From Limnohabitans sp. (GTDB lineage: Bacteria; Pseudomonadota; Gammaproteobacteria; Burkholderiales; Burkholderiaceae_C): 14,521 nucleotides of DNA. Both the position numbers and the translations under genes were made by a program. Below, in pieces: positions 6,427 through 14,022 of this stretch (position 1 is its first letter; the number at the start of each line of letters is the position of its first letter). The notes beneath the pieces are model-generated. The model worked only from the letters and a program-made list of their open reading frames with translations. It was not told the DNA's origin and made no database searches. The DNA is taken from contig JAHECM010000126.1 of NCBI GenBank assembly GCA_024641725.1, positions 1 to 14,521 of the forward strand, given 5' to 3'.

Positions 6427-7386
6427 ATGACAGCCCCTGACCTGAGCGCCAGCCCCGCCAACCAAGAGCGGGTGCTGCGCGAGCGGCTGCAGCGCTCAGG
6501 TTATTTGATCGACCCTGACCTGGCCACCACCGTGTGGCTGGCGTCAGCCTTGCAGCGCCCCTTGTTGATCGAGGGCGACGCTGGTGTGGGCAAAACCGCT
6601 TTGGCCACTGCATTGGCCCAGTCCCAAAACGCCCCCTTGGTGCGTCTGCAATGCTTTGAGGGCTTGGACCTCGCGCAAGCCGCCTACGAGTGGAATTACG
6701 GCCGACAATTGATGTCGATACGCTTGGGTGAATCCGATAATTCCGGCTCGGAAAAGGTGCGCGAGTCGGATGTGTTCAGCCGTGAATTTTTGCTCGAGCG
6801 CCCCTTGCTGCGCGCTATCAGCCAAACAGGCCCTTGTGTGCTGTTGATCGACGAGATCGACCGCGCGGACGAGGCCTTTGAGGCCTTTTTGCTCGAAGTG
6901 CTGGCCGACTACCAGATCACCGTTCCCGAGATCGGCACGATCCGCGCTACGCATATTCCACAAGTCATTTTGACCAGCAACGGCACACGCGAATTGTCGG
7001 ATGCGCTGCGCCGCCGCTGCCTTTACCACTACCTTGATTACCCGACGCTCTCGCGAGAGATCGCCATCGTCAAAACCGCCATGCCCGAGGCCGATACGCG
7101 CCTTGTGGAGGATGCGGTGCAGTTTGTACAGCGACTGCGCAAAGAGGACTTGGCCAAGATCCCCGGCATTGCTGAGACCTTGGACTGGGTGTGTGCGCTG
7201 TTCCAATTGGGGCACCACAGCTTGCCCGAAGACATGTCGACTGTGCTTGGCACCCTGGGCTGCTTGCTCAAGACCCGCGAAGACCGTTTTGTGATGGGCT
7301 CAGATCGCTTGCGCCAACTGGTCGAAGGGCGCCGCACCGTGGGTGTGGCCGAAAACAGCGCCGAGCAGGCCAAGGCGGCACCATGA
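6427..7386 (+). CDS. coxD: CoxD, MoxR-type AAA+ ATPase for CODH maturation
   Basis: This 319-residue AAA+ ATPase has Walker A GDAGVGKT at 50-57, Walker B LLIDEID at 139-145, a sensor 1 Asn in LTSN (182-185) and candidate arginine fingers in LRRR (194-197). In Oligotropha CoxD is a chaperone-like ATPase needed to build the Cu-S-Mo active site, with a proposed role in adding the bridging sulfur. MoxR-type ATPases typically work with a VWA protein, here CoxE encoded next door. The ATG lies four bases past the coxG stop and its ribosome-binding site is weak, suggesting coupled translation. The stop overlaps the coxE start as ATGA. The usual length is about 295; the roughly 20 extra residues are at the ends. 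Confidence 0.93.
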   Translation: MTAPDLSASPANQERVLRERLQRSGYLIDPDLATTVWLASALQRPLLIEGDAGVGKTALATALAQSQNAPLVRLQCFEGLDLAQAAYEWNYGRQLMSIRLGESDNSGSEKVRESDVFSREFLLERPLLRAISQTGPCVLLIDEIDRADEAFEAFLLEVLADYQITVPEIGTIRATHIPQVILTSNGTRELSDALRRRCLYHYLDYPTLSREIAIVKTAMPEADTRLVEDAVQFVQRLRKEDLAKIPGIAETLDWVCALFQLGHHSLPEDMSTVLGTLGCLLKTREDRFVMGSDRLRQLVEGRRTVGVAENSAEQAKAAP

Positions 7387-8555
7387 ACGCTCTGCCCGCC
7401 GCAGCGCCCTCTGAGCGTTTGGCGGGATTCGCCGCATTGCTGCGCGATCACGGCTTGACGGTGGGTGTGGCCGAGCAACAGGCCATGCTGCAAGCTGCCT
7501 TGTACTTTGGTCCAGTGAGAGAACAGGCTTTGCAAGCCGCTTGGCGTGCCTTGGCGTGTCACAGCCAACGCGAATGGCAGCTTTGGCCTGATGTGTATGA
7601 ACGTTTTTGGCACCCTGAAAAATTGCGCGGTGGTGTCAAAGTCAGTGGTCAGACCCGGCCCAGCCGCAACCTGCGCCAAAGCGTGCAGGACTTGCACGAA
7701 AAAATGGACGCAGCCAGTCAGCCCGGCAACCAAAAGTCAGCGCCGCAGACCGCAGGCGATATGCCTTCGGGTTCACAAGACGCACAAGACACCGGCACGC
7801 CCCGCGCCCAAGGCGGCGCCAGCCGCACCGAAGCCTTGCACCAGCGGGAAGGGCAGATGTGGATGCCGCAAGAGCTGAGCGCTTTGCAACAACTCGCTCG
7901 CCAGATCACTGCCAAACTGCAGCCCCACCCCACCCGCCGATGGCGCGTGGCCCCGCTTGGGCAACGCCTCGATTTGCGCCAGACCCTGCGCCGCAGCGTT
8001 GCCTGGGGCGGCGAATTGCTGCAACCGGCTTGGAAAGTCAAACGCGTGGAGCCGCCGCGCCTGTTCATTTTGGCCGATGTGAGCCGCTCGATGGAATCGC
8101 ACGCTGCACTGTTTTTGCGCGTGGCCCGCGCTTTTGCGCTCGAAGCCGACGCCCGCGTCTTTGTCTTCCACACCCGACTGGCCGAAGTCACGCCCTACAT
8201 GCACCGCGACACCCCTGCCATTCAGGAAAAGGTCAACGCCGTGACGGCAGGCTTTGGCGGTGGCACTCGCATCGCTGCCAGCATGCAGGAATTTGCGCGC
8301 CAGCATGCCCGTGCTCAGCTCAACCGGGGCGCCCGCGTGTGGGTGTTCTCGGATGGCTTTGACACCGATGGGCCGGAACTGTTGGCCGACGCATTGCAGG
8401 AAGTGCGCGCACGCGGTGCCCGTATCACCTGGTTTCACCCCACGCGCCAAGTGCCTGCTGCAGGTGCTTTGCAGCGGGCCCGCAGTCGCATCGAACGCTT
8501 TGTGCCTTTGGCCAGCTTGGCCGATCTGGCCACCGCTCGCCACGTGCTGCACTGA
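7383..8555 (+). CDS. coxE: CoxE, VWA-domain protein for CODH maturation
   Basis: The 390-residue protein starts at the ATG overlapping the coxD stop (ATGA). Its C-terminal half is a von Willebrand A domain with a MIDAS metal site: DVSRS at 232-236, Thr295 in GGGTR and Asp324 in SDGFD. The N-terminal region (1-100) is helical, followed by a Gln/Ser/Gly/Pro-rich linker (about 108-158) that looks disordered. CoxE proteins pair with the MoxR-like ATPase CoxD, and in Oligotropha CoxE has been implicated in inserting copper into the Mo-S site. The conserved MIDAS residues suggest a working metal-dependent adhesion site. Partner and step are inferred from family and context. Confidence 0.92.
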   Translation: MNALPAAAPSERLAGFAALLRDHGLTVGVAEQQAMLQAALYFGPVREQALQAAWRALACHSQREWQLWPDVYERFWHPEKLRGGVKVSGQTRPSRNLRQSVQDLHEKMDAASQPGNQKSAPQTAGDMPSGSQDAQDTGTPRAQGGASRTEALHQREGQMWMPQELSALQQLARQITAKLQPHPTRRWRVAPLGQRLDLRQTLRRSVAWGGELLQPAWKVKRVEPPRLFILADVSRSMESHAALFLRVARAFALEADARVFVFHTRLAEVTPYMHRDTPAIQEKVNAVTAGFGGGTRIAASMQEFARQHARAQLNRGARVWVFSDGFDTDGPELLADALQEVRARGARITWFHPTRQVPAAGALQRARSRIERFVPLASLADLATARHVLH

Positions 8556-8575
8556 CACACTCTCAAGGAGACCCC

Positions 8576-9565
8576 ATGAACCGCTACGAATGGATCACCC
8601 AAGCCGCCCGCTTGCAAAACGCCGAGCAGCCTTTTGCGCTGGTCACGGTGCTCAGCGCCCAAGCGCCCACCTCGGGCAAGGCGGGCGACAAAGCGGTCGT
8701 CACACCCGATGGCCAGTTCCACGGCTGGATCGGCGGTGGCTGCGCTCAGCCTGCGGTCATCAAAACCGTGCGCCGTGCGCTGCTCGATGGCCAGCCCCGC
8801 AAGATCCGAATCGCCCCATCGGACGAAAGTGCCGAGCGCGAGCTGGGCGATGTGCTCGAATTTGGCATGGCCTGCCACTCCGGCGGTACGCTGGAATTGT
8901 TCATCGACCCCATCTTGCCCAGCGCCACCTTGACGGTTGTTGGAGACTCCCCTGTGGCCCGTGCGCTGGTGGGACTGGCCCCGCGCGTGGGCTTGCGTGT
9001 GGCGGTGGTGGCGCATGGTGCGCAGGCGGAAGACTTTCCGGATGCCGACACGGTCTTGGGCTCAGATGAGGTGAGCGTTGTCAATGCGCAGCTGGCCTCG
9101 ACCCCCTTTGTGGTGGTGGCCACGCAAGGCCGCCGCGACCTGCAAGGCCTCAAAGCCGCCTTGGCTTTGCAGCCGCAAGGCCTGTGGTTTGTGGCCAGCG
9201 CCCGAAAAGCGGGTGTCTTGCTCGAGTCCCTGGTGGCCAGTGGCGAAGACCCAGCGGCCGTGGCCCGCATCGTGGCGCCTGCCGGCGTTTTGATGGGGGC
9301 CCAAACGCCTGAAGAGATCGCCTTGTCCGTGCTCACCTCGGTGGTGGCGGCACGGCGTGGGCGCGACCCCCAAGCCAGTTCAGAGTCCAGACCCGCTGCG
9401 CTTGCCCCCATTGGCAGGCCAGTTCAGGCCAGCAGTTGCTGTGGTGGCGCCCCCAAAGCGTCGGCCCTGAGTGAGCCAAGCACCCTCCCGACTCGGACAG
9501 CCGAGCCGCTGGTGGAGGTGGCTGCTGTGGCCGCATCGGTCAAATCTTCTTGCTGCGGAGGCTGA
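8576..9565 (+). CDS. coxF: CoxF, XdhC-family CODH maturation protein with Cys-rich tail
   Basis: This 329-residue protein has an N-terminal XdhC/CoxI-type domain (GWIGGGC at 50-56; Cys100 in GMACHSGG), a Rossmann-like domain beginning with TVVGDSPVARAL (about 120-131), and a low-complexity tail from about residue 262. The tail holds SSCCGG twice: at 286-291 and as the last six residues (324-329). CoxF is needed with CoxE for maturation of the Cu-S-Mo centre; the paired vicinal cysteines suggest soft-metal binding such as Cu(I), an inference. AAGGAG lies five bases before the ATG. The closing codons (TGC TGC GGA GGC TGA) also form the ribosome-binding site of the next gene. Confidence 0.88.
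   Translation: MNRYEWITQAARLQNAEQPFALVTVLSAQAPTSGKAGDKAVVTPDGQFHGWIGGGCAQPAVIKTVRRALLDGQPRKIRIAPSDESAERELGDVLEFGMACHSGGTLELFIDPILPSATLTVVGDSPVARALVGLAPRVGLRVAVVAHGAQAEDFPDADTVLGSDEVSVVNAQLASTPFVVVATQGRRDLQGLKAALALQPQGLWFVASARKAGVLLESLVASGEDPAAVARIVAPAGVLMGAQTPEEIALSVLTSVVAARRGRDPQASSESRPAALAPIGRPVQASSCCGGAPKASALSEPSTLPTRTAEPLVEVAAVAASVKSSCCGG
9556..9561 (+). promoter_or_regulatory. Ribosome-binding site of the mocA-like gene, inside coxF
   Basis: CGGAGG lies six bases before ATG 9568 and spans the codons for the last two glycines of CoxF. It fixes the start of the downstream gene at 9568 rather than at in-frame GTG codons further in. Translation of the two genes is probably coupled. Confidence 0.75.
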
Positions 9566-9567
9566 AT

Positions 9568-10248
9568 ATGGGTTGCATTCTCAAAGGGGGTGGCGGTTTG
9601 TACAGCCGCGTGGCGGTGGGCGCGGTGCTGTTGGCGGCGGGCTCGGGCTCGCGCATGGGGCACCGCCCCAAAAGCCTGCTGGAGCTGGGCGGTGTGCCGC
9701 TCATCCGACGCCAACTGATCGCCCTGTCGGGCGCTGGCGTGGACGAGGTGGTGGTGGTGCTGGGTCACTATGCCGAGCGCATCGAGGCGGCGGTCAAGGA
9801 GTTTCCCGTCACCCTGGTGCGCAACCCCGACCCGGATGCTGGACAAGTCTCATCTCTGCGCTGGGGCCTGCAAGCCCTGTCTCCCAAACTGGACGCGGTA
9901 TTAGTGGCTTTGGCCGACCAACCCCTCATCAACTCGCAAGACATCAACGACCTGATCGGGGCCTACAAAAAACGACCCACGGGCACCCAGGTGGTGCAGC
10001 CCACGGTCGATGGTTTGCCCGGCAACCCGGTCATGTTCAGCACCGAAGTGCGCGAGCAAATTTTGGCGGGCGATGCAAATGTGGGCTGCCGCCAATGGCA
10101 GTCGGCCAACCCCGAGCAAGTGCACCCCTGGGCCACCAGCAACAAGCGCTACCGCACCGATGTGGACACGCTGGACGACATCGATGCCTTGGCTGCAAGC
10201 ACAGGTCACCGACTGAAGTGGCCTGCCGACTTGCTGGTCATCGCCTGA
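9568..10248 (+). CDS. MocA-like molybdopterin cytidylyltransferase
   Basis: This 226-residue protein belongs to the MobA-like NTP transferase family. The nucleotide-binding loop LAAGSGSRMG is at 22-31 with Lys35; LADQP at 115-119 and PGNPV at 151-155 mark the substrate region; Asp198 and Asp200 (TDVDT) are the likely late metal ligands. Enzymes of the xanthine dehydrogenase/CODH family use molybdopterin cytosine dinucleotide, made from CTP by MocA. Its place between coxF and coxI makes MocA the natural reading, rather than MobA (GTP). The start is two bases after the coxF stop, set by a strong ribosome-binding site. The first 14 residues (MGCILKGGGGLYSR) precede the fold and are unusually Gly-rich. 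Nucleotide specificity cannot be proven here. Confidence 0.85.
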   Translation: MGCILKGGGGLYSRVAVGAVLLAAGSGSRMGHRPKSLLELGGVPLIRRQLIALSGAGVDEVVVVLGHYAERIEAAVKEFPVTLVRNPDPDAGQVSSLRWGLQALSPKLDAVLVALADQPLINSQDINDLIGAYKKRPTGTQVVQPTVDGLPGNPVMFSTEVREQILAGDANVGCRQWQSANPEQVHPWATSNKRYRTDVDTLDDIDALAASTGHRLKWPADLLVIA

Positions 10249-10264
10249 TCTTGGCCTACTGCCC

Positions 10265-10963
10265 ATGATCCAACCCGACCCGTTGCACACCTTGTGGCAC
10301 ACCCCCTTGGGCCTGCACCGCTTTGCGCAGGCCGATGCGGTCAATGAGGTGTTGGTGCGTGTATTTGGCGCCATGCGTGCCACCGATGCTGCGACAGCCG
10401 AAGGGCCGAAGGCGTTTTATGCCAGCCGCGACGATTTGTTGCAACGCATCCGTGTGCCCGAGTGGGAGCAGTTGGTGCGCTTCATCGTGGACAGCGTTCG
10501 GCAAACCGTGGTGCTGGCCAACCAGGGCGCTTGGCCCGAAGGCAAGCCGGGCTTTCAAATCGCGCTGCGGGGTATCTGGTTTCAAGTGTCTAACCAAGGC
10601 AGTCACCACGATGTGCACACCCATGGCAATTGTTCTTGGTCGGGGGTGTATTGCCTGCAAGTCGATGCGCCAGCGCAGCGCAGCGCGCACTCGGTGCTGG
10701 GTGCAGCCAATGGAGTGACGCGGTTTTACGGCCCGCACTTCAACCGCTTGGGCGGCGCTGCCATGGACTTTGGCAACGCCTATTTGCAAAACGCCCACCT
10801 CGACATCGAACCGCTGCCAGGTCAGTTGGTGGTCTTTCCCTCGTGGCTGGCGCACCAAGCCATGCCCTACCAAGGCAGCGCCGACCGGGTGATCGTGTCC
10901 TTCAATGTGAGCGTACACGCTGCGGGTGGCTCTGATCAATTGCATGGTTATGCCCATGTCTGA
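10265..10963 (+). CDS. Putative 2-oxoglutarate/Fe(II) oxygenase-like protein
   Basis: The 232-residue protein resembles the small bacterial family of putative 2OG-Fe(II) oxygenases (TIGR02466-like) over its C-terminal half. The pattern is WFQVSNQGSHHDVHTHGNCSWSGVY at 105-129 (written with possible metal ligands His118 and His120), PGQLVVFPSWLAH at 185-197 (likely last metal ligand His197) and Arg208 in DRVIVSFN, the expected 2-oxoglutarate anchor. Such proteins adopt a double-stranded beta-helix fold and hydroxylate small molecules or proteins, but no substrate is known for this one. It starts 16 bp after the mocA-like gene without a clear ribosome-binding site, and its end overlaps the following membrane-protein gene. 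I do not know of a required cox gene of this type, so its role in CO oxidation is open. An alternative is a cupin-like non-enzymatic protein. Confidence 0.65.
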   Translation: MIQPDPLHTLWHTPLGLHRFAQADAVNEVLVRVFGAMRATDAATAEGPKAFYASRDDLLQRIRVPEWEQLVRFIVDSVRQTVVLANQGAWPEGKPGFQIALRGIWFQVSNQGSHHDVHTHGNCSWSGVYCLQVDAPAQRSAHSVLGAANGVTRFYGPHFNRLGGAAMDFGNAYLQNAHLDIEPLPGQLVVFPSWLAHQAMPYQGSADRVIVSFNVSVHAAGGSDQLHGYAHV

Positions 10964-12098
10964 CAAGACCCGCCAATCAAACACCGCCACCAACACTTGG
11001 GCCCATGCGGGAGAAGTGGCGCAATGGACGCTGCAGTTGCTGGGTTGGCTCTGGCTGGGTGAACAAGGCATGCGCCAAGGCTGGGCAATGGCCAGTGGGG
11101 TGCTGGCCGTGGCCTTGTGGTGGGCGGTGCGCATTTTGCTGCGTGGCAGTGCTTGGGCTTTGCGAGCCAAGCCTAGGGCGGTGGCTTGGCTGGGTCTTCT
11201 GAGTGCTTGTGTGGTGGGCTTGCCTGAGCTGCTGGTGCCCTTCGGTGCTGCCCATGTGGGTTTGCTGGCCGTGGCCCTGCTGTGGGGCGCATGGAGCGCC
11301 TTGGTCGAAACGCGCAGCCAAGTCAGCACATTCGAATTGGGCCCCGTGGCTTGGCACCCGGTGCTGGCGGGCGGCTTGGTGGTCTGGGCCTGGCGCATGC
11401 CCGAGGCCGAGTTCAGCACTTTGAGCGTGGCGTTTTTGCTGGGTGCTTGTGCGCTGGTGTTGCACATGGCACAGCCGAGTGAGGTGGTGCGTGATTGTCG
11501 TGGTCCCCGTATTCGATGGGTCAGCGCGCTCGCACCTTCTGCCATGGGCCTGATGATGGGCACGCTTTGGCTGGGCAATGCTTGGTGTGTTGGGCTGGGC
11601 TGGCGCACCGACCAAAGGGTCTTGGCCCACTTGGCTTTGATGGCGGGCTTGCCTGCTTTGGTGGCGCTATTTTTGAGCTGGGTTGCACAGGCGGCGCAGG
11701 TGAAACCTGGCGCAGACCATTTCCCCCGCTTGGCAGAGGGTGAACAGCGCCTGCACGTCAGTTTGATGCTGCTGGCTATGGGGGCGCTGATGCTGTTGGG
11801 GCAAAGTGCTTGGCAGGGTGTGCTGGCCATGCTTTTGCCCTCGTTGGCCTGGGCCTTGCATTGCGGTCGGCCTCGGCTGGGCATGGTCTTTTCAAAGACG
11901 CTTTCACCTGTCTGGTCGCGGTGCACTGCGTTGGTTCTGGGGCCATGCTTGCTGGTCTGTGTGGGCATGGTCAGCATGGTTCAAGGCCCTGCCGCCTTGC
12001 AAGCGGCTATGGCCGTGTTGGGGGGGCTGGCGGGCGCGCAAGCGCTTGCACTGTGGTGGCGTCAGGCTGTCCCCCAACCCGGTTGGTCCAATCCCTGA
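10956..12098 (+). CDS. Polytopic membrane protein in the coxK position
   Basis: The 380-residue protein is strongly hydrophobic, with roughly ten or eleven predicted membrane helices, for example WAMASGVLAVALWWAVRILL at 43-62, the 76-113 hairpin, 240-270, 277-312 and the last near 350-372. It is rich in Trp, Leu and Ala and lacks recognisable catalytic motifs. Oligotropha coxK encodes an integral membrane protein beside coxI; position and character suggest this is its counterpart, perhaps for membrane anchoring or metal transport, but I see no sequence motif proving homology. The start is uncertain: ATGs at 10944, 10950 and 10956 all overlap the end of the oxygenase-like gene and none has a good ribosome-binding site. 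I took the shortest overlap. Translation is probably coupled. Confidence 0.7.
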   Translation: MSDKTRQSNTATNTWAHAGEVAQWTLQLLGWLWLGEQGMRQGWAMASGVLAVALWWAVRILLRGSAWALRAKPRAVAWLGLLSACVVGLPELLVPFGAAHVGLLAVALLWGAWSALVETRSQVSTFELGPVAWHPVLAGGLVVWAWRMPEAEFSTLSVAFLLGACALVLHMAQPSEVVRDCRGPRIRWVSALAPSAMGLMMGTLWLGNAWCVGLGWRTDQRVLAHLALMAGLPALVALFLSWVAQAAQVKPGADHFPRLAEGEQRLHVSLMLLAMGALMLLGQSAWQGVLAMLLPSLAWALHCGRPRLGMVFSKTLSPVWSRCTALVLGPCLLVCVGMVSMVQGPAALQAAMAVLGGLAGAQALALWWRQAVPQPGWSNP

Positions 12099-12153
12099 AT
12101 TATTTGACATGGCCGTGCGGCTGTGGGGCCGCCCCCTGAACGGAGACAAAGAC

Positions 12154-13155
12154 ATGAACAGCATTGACATCGATGTGATCCGCACTGCCCTCGACTGGCA
12201 AAGCCGGGGGCACCGCGTGGTGATGGGCACCGTCGTGCGCACTTGGGGCTCGGCCCCAAGGCCGCCAGGCTCGCTCATGGTTATCCGGGGTGATGGCCAG
12301 GTGGCGGGTTCGGTGTCCGGAGGCTGCATCGAAGACGACTTGATCCGCCGTGTGGCCGCTGGCGAGCTGGCGATGCGCTTGCCCGAGACCACCACCTACG
12401 GCCAGACCGCTGAAGAGGTGCGCCGTTTTGGTTTGCCATGCGGTGGCTCAGTGCAGGTGGTGCTCGAGCCCTTGTCGCCACAGTCCCAGTTGCGTGAATT
12501 GCTAGTACTGATCGAGCAACACCAGCGGGTAGAGCGACGCTTGGACATGGCCACGGGTTGGGTGCGCATGAACGCCTCCGCCGAGGGCGATAAGTTGCAA
12601 TTTGACGGCCAAGCGTTGACCACTGTGCACGGGCCGCGGCTGCGCCTGCTCATCATCGGCGGCGGCCAGTTGTCGCGGTATTTGGCGGCCATGGCGGTGA
12701 TGTTGGATTACCAAGTCACCGTGTGCGAACCCCGGATCGAATACCACGAAGGCTGGGACGCCATGAACGGCGTGACCCTGTGCGACCAGATGCCCGACGA
12801 CTTGGTGCTGGCCATGCGACTGGACCACAACAGTGCGGTGGTGGCCGTCACGCACGACCCCAAGCTCGACGACCTGGCTTTGATGGAGGCGCTGCGAACC
12901 CCCGCGTTTTATGTGGGTGCATTGGGCTCGCGCCACAACAATGCACAAAGGCGTAAGCGGCTGCTGGAGTTTGATGTGTCTGAGGCCGAGGCGAACCAGT
13001 TGCGTGGCCCGGTGGGCTTGAACTTGGGTGCGCTCACCCCCCCCGAAATTGCCATGAGTATCGTCGCCGAGATGACCGCCATGCGCCGTGGCGTGGACTT
13101 GAGCCAAGCACTCAGCCGCTGGGACAGCTCCCAAACGTTGTGCAGCTTGGCTTGA
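12154..13155 (+). CDS. coxI: CoxI, XdhC-family molybdoenzyme maturation protein
   Basis: This 333-residue protein is a full XdhC/CoxI member. SVSGGCIEDDL (53-63) and FGLPCGGSVQVVLEP (92-106) carry Cys58 and Cys96. A Rossmann domain begins LLIIGGGQLSRYL (165-177), followed by VTHDPKLDD (232-240), VGALGSRHN (254-262) and LTPPEIAMSI (294-303). XdhC proteins bind molybdenum cofactor, guide its sulfuration and hand it to the apo-enzyme; CoxI is expected to do this for CoxL. It is the second XdhC-type protein in the operon but lacks the Cys-rich tail of CoxF. GGAGA seven bases before ATG 12154 decides the start; an in-frame ATG at 12109 has no ribosome-binding site. It is the last gene of the cox run and converges on the isomerase gene. 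Confidence 0.92.
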   Translation: MNSIDIDVIRTALDWQSRGHRVVMGTVVRTWGSAPRPPGSLMVIRGDGQVAGSVSGGCIEDDLIRRVAAGELAMRLPETTTYGQTAEEVRRFGLPCGGSVQVVLEPLSPQSQLRELLVLIEQHQRVERRLDMATGWVRMNASAEGDKLQFDGQALTTVHGPRLRLLIIGGGQLSRYLAAMAVMLDYQVTVCEPRIEYHEGWDAMNGVTLCDQMPDDLVLAMRLDHNSAVVAVTHDPKLDDLALMEALRTPAFYVGALGSRHNNAQRRKRLLEFDVSEAEANQLRGPVGLNLGALTPPEIAMSIVAEMTAMRRGVDLSQALSRWDSSQTLCSLA

Positions 13156-13157
13156 TG

Positions 13158-13180
13158 GTGCAGTCCTGATCGGCCTGCAC
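13158..13180. terminator. Weak hairpin between convergent coxI and hyi-like genes
   Basis: GTGCAG and CTGCAC can pair across an 11-nt loop in the 33-bp gap between the two stop codons. The location suits a shared terminator, but the stem is short and there is no T-run on either strand, so it is only a candidate. Confidence 0.25.
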
Positions 13181-13188
13181 TGCGTCCA

Positions 13189-14022
13189 TCACATATAGGG
13201 GCGCGCCCAAGCCAAGCCCCGCGAGGTGCCGCCGGGCGTGCTGTCGGCGGGGTTGTATTCGCAGCCGATCCAGCCGTCCCAGCCGCAGCTTTGAGACACC
13301 TGGTCGATGAGCTGGAACAGGTGGTCCCAGTTCAACTCGCCGGTGCCCGGCTCGTGGCGGTTGGGCACCTCGGCGATCTGGAAATGCCCCACGCGCCCGG
13401 TGGGCAGATACTGCGCGATCTTGGTGCTCAAGTCGCCTTCGACGATCTGGCAGTGGAACAAGTCCATTTGTACTTTCACGTTGGGGGCGTCCACCGCTTG
13501 CACAATGGCGTGTGCTCGGTCTTGCCGGTTGAGGTGAAAGCCCGGCACGCTGCGTTTGTTGATCGGCTCGATCAGCACGTCGCGCCCAGCCTTGGCCGCT
13601 TGCGTGGCGGCCCACTTCAAATTACTCACCAGTGTGCGGTCGGCCTCTTGGGTGCTGGCGTGCTGGGCGCGCAAGCCCACCATGGCGTGCACTCGCGGGC
13701 AGTCCAAGGCGTCAGCGTAGTGCAGCGCGTGAACAAAGCCCGCGCGAAACTCGGCCTCGCGCCCCGGTACGCTGGCCGTGCCCCGGTCGCCCAAGGCCCA
13801 GGCGGCATTGAAGCCCTCACTGTTTTGGCCTCCGGGCGGGGTGTTGAACAACACTTGTTGCAAGCCATTGGCCTTCAGGCGGGCGGCCAACTCGGCGGCG
13901 GGATAGGCGTAGGGCAGCAAGTACTCCACGGCCTTGAAGCCATCTTTGGCCGCCGCTTCAAAGCGGTCCAAGAATGGCAGGTCGGCATACATCATGGTCA
14001 AGTTGGCGGCAAAACGGGGCAT
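13189..14022 (-). CDS. Hydroxypyruvate isomerase family protein (2-oxo-tetronate isomerase OtnI/Hyi)
   Basis: This 277-residue TIM-barrel protein of the xylose-isomerase-like superfamily starts MPRFAANLTMMYADLPFLDRF, typical of Hyi. Metal and catalytic residues appear as Glu152 (LIEPIN), Asp187 and His190 (MDLFHCQ), Gln215 (HFQIAEVP) and Glu254 (GCEYNP). Hyi converts hydroxypyruvate to tartronate semialdehyde; the close relative OtnI isomerises 2-oxo-tetronate to 3-oxo-tetronate in four-carbon acid-sugar breakdown. The upstream aldolase gene of OtnC type favours OtnI here. It is slightly longer than the E. coli protein (258). The ribosome-binding site is weak (GAAAG). About 100 bp separate it from the aldolase stop. 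It is unrelated to the cox genes and convergent with them. Confidence 0.85.
   Translation of the reverse strand: MPRFAANLTMMYADLPFLDRFEAAAKDGFKAVEYLLPYAYPAAELAARLKANGLQQVLFNTPPGGQNSEGFNAAWALGDRGTASVPGREAEFRAGFVHALHYADALDCPRVHAMVGLRAQHASTQEADRTLVSNLKWAATQAAKAGRDVLIEPINKRSVPGFHLNRQDRAHAIVQAVDAPNVKVQMDLFHCQIVEGDLSTKIAQYLPTGRVGHFQIAEVPNRHEPGTGELNWDHLFQLIDQVSQSCGWDGWIGCEYNPADSTPGGTSRGLAWARPYM

Noticed and set aside
4445..6613. Long minus-strand open frame (722 codons) opposite coxL, coxG and coxD
   Set aside because: It is antisense to three well-recognised genes, has no recognisable domains and arises from high-GC third-position bias.
10256..11977. Minus-strand open frame (573 codons) opposite the oxygenase-like and coxK-position genes
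   Set aside because: Low-complexity Ser/Ala/Thr/Pro-rich translation without motifs; the plus-strand genes have clear fold or membrane character and operon spacing.
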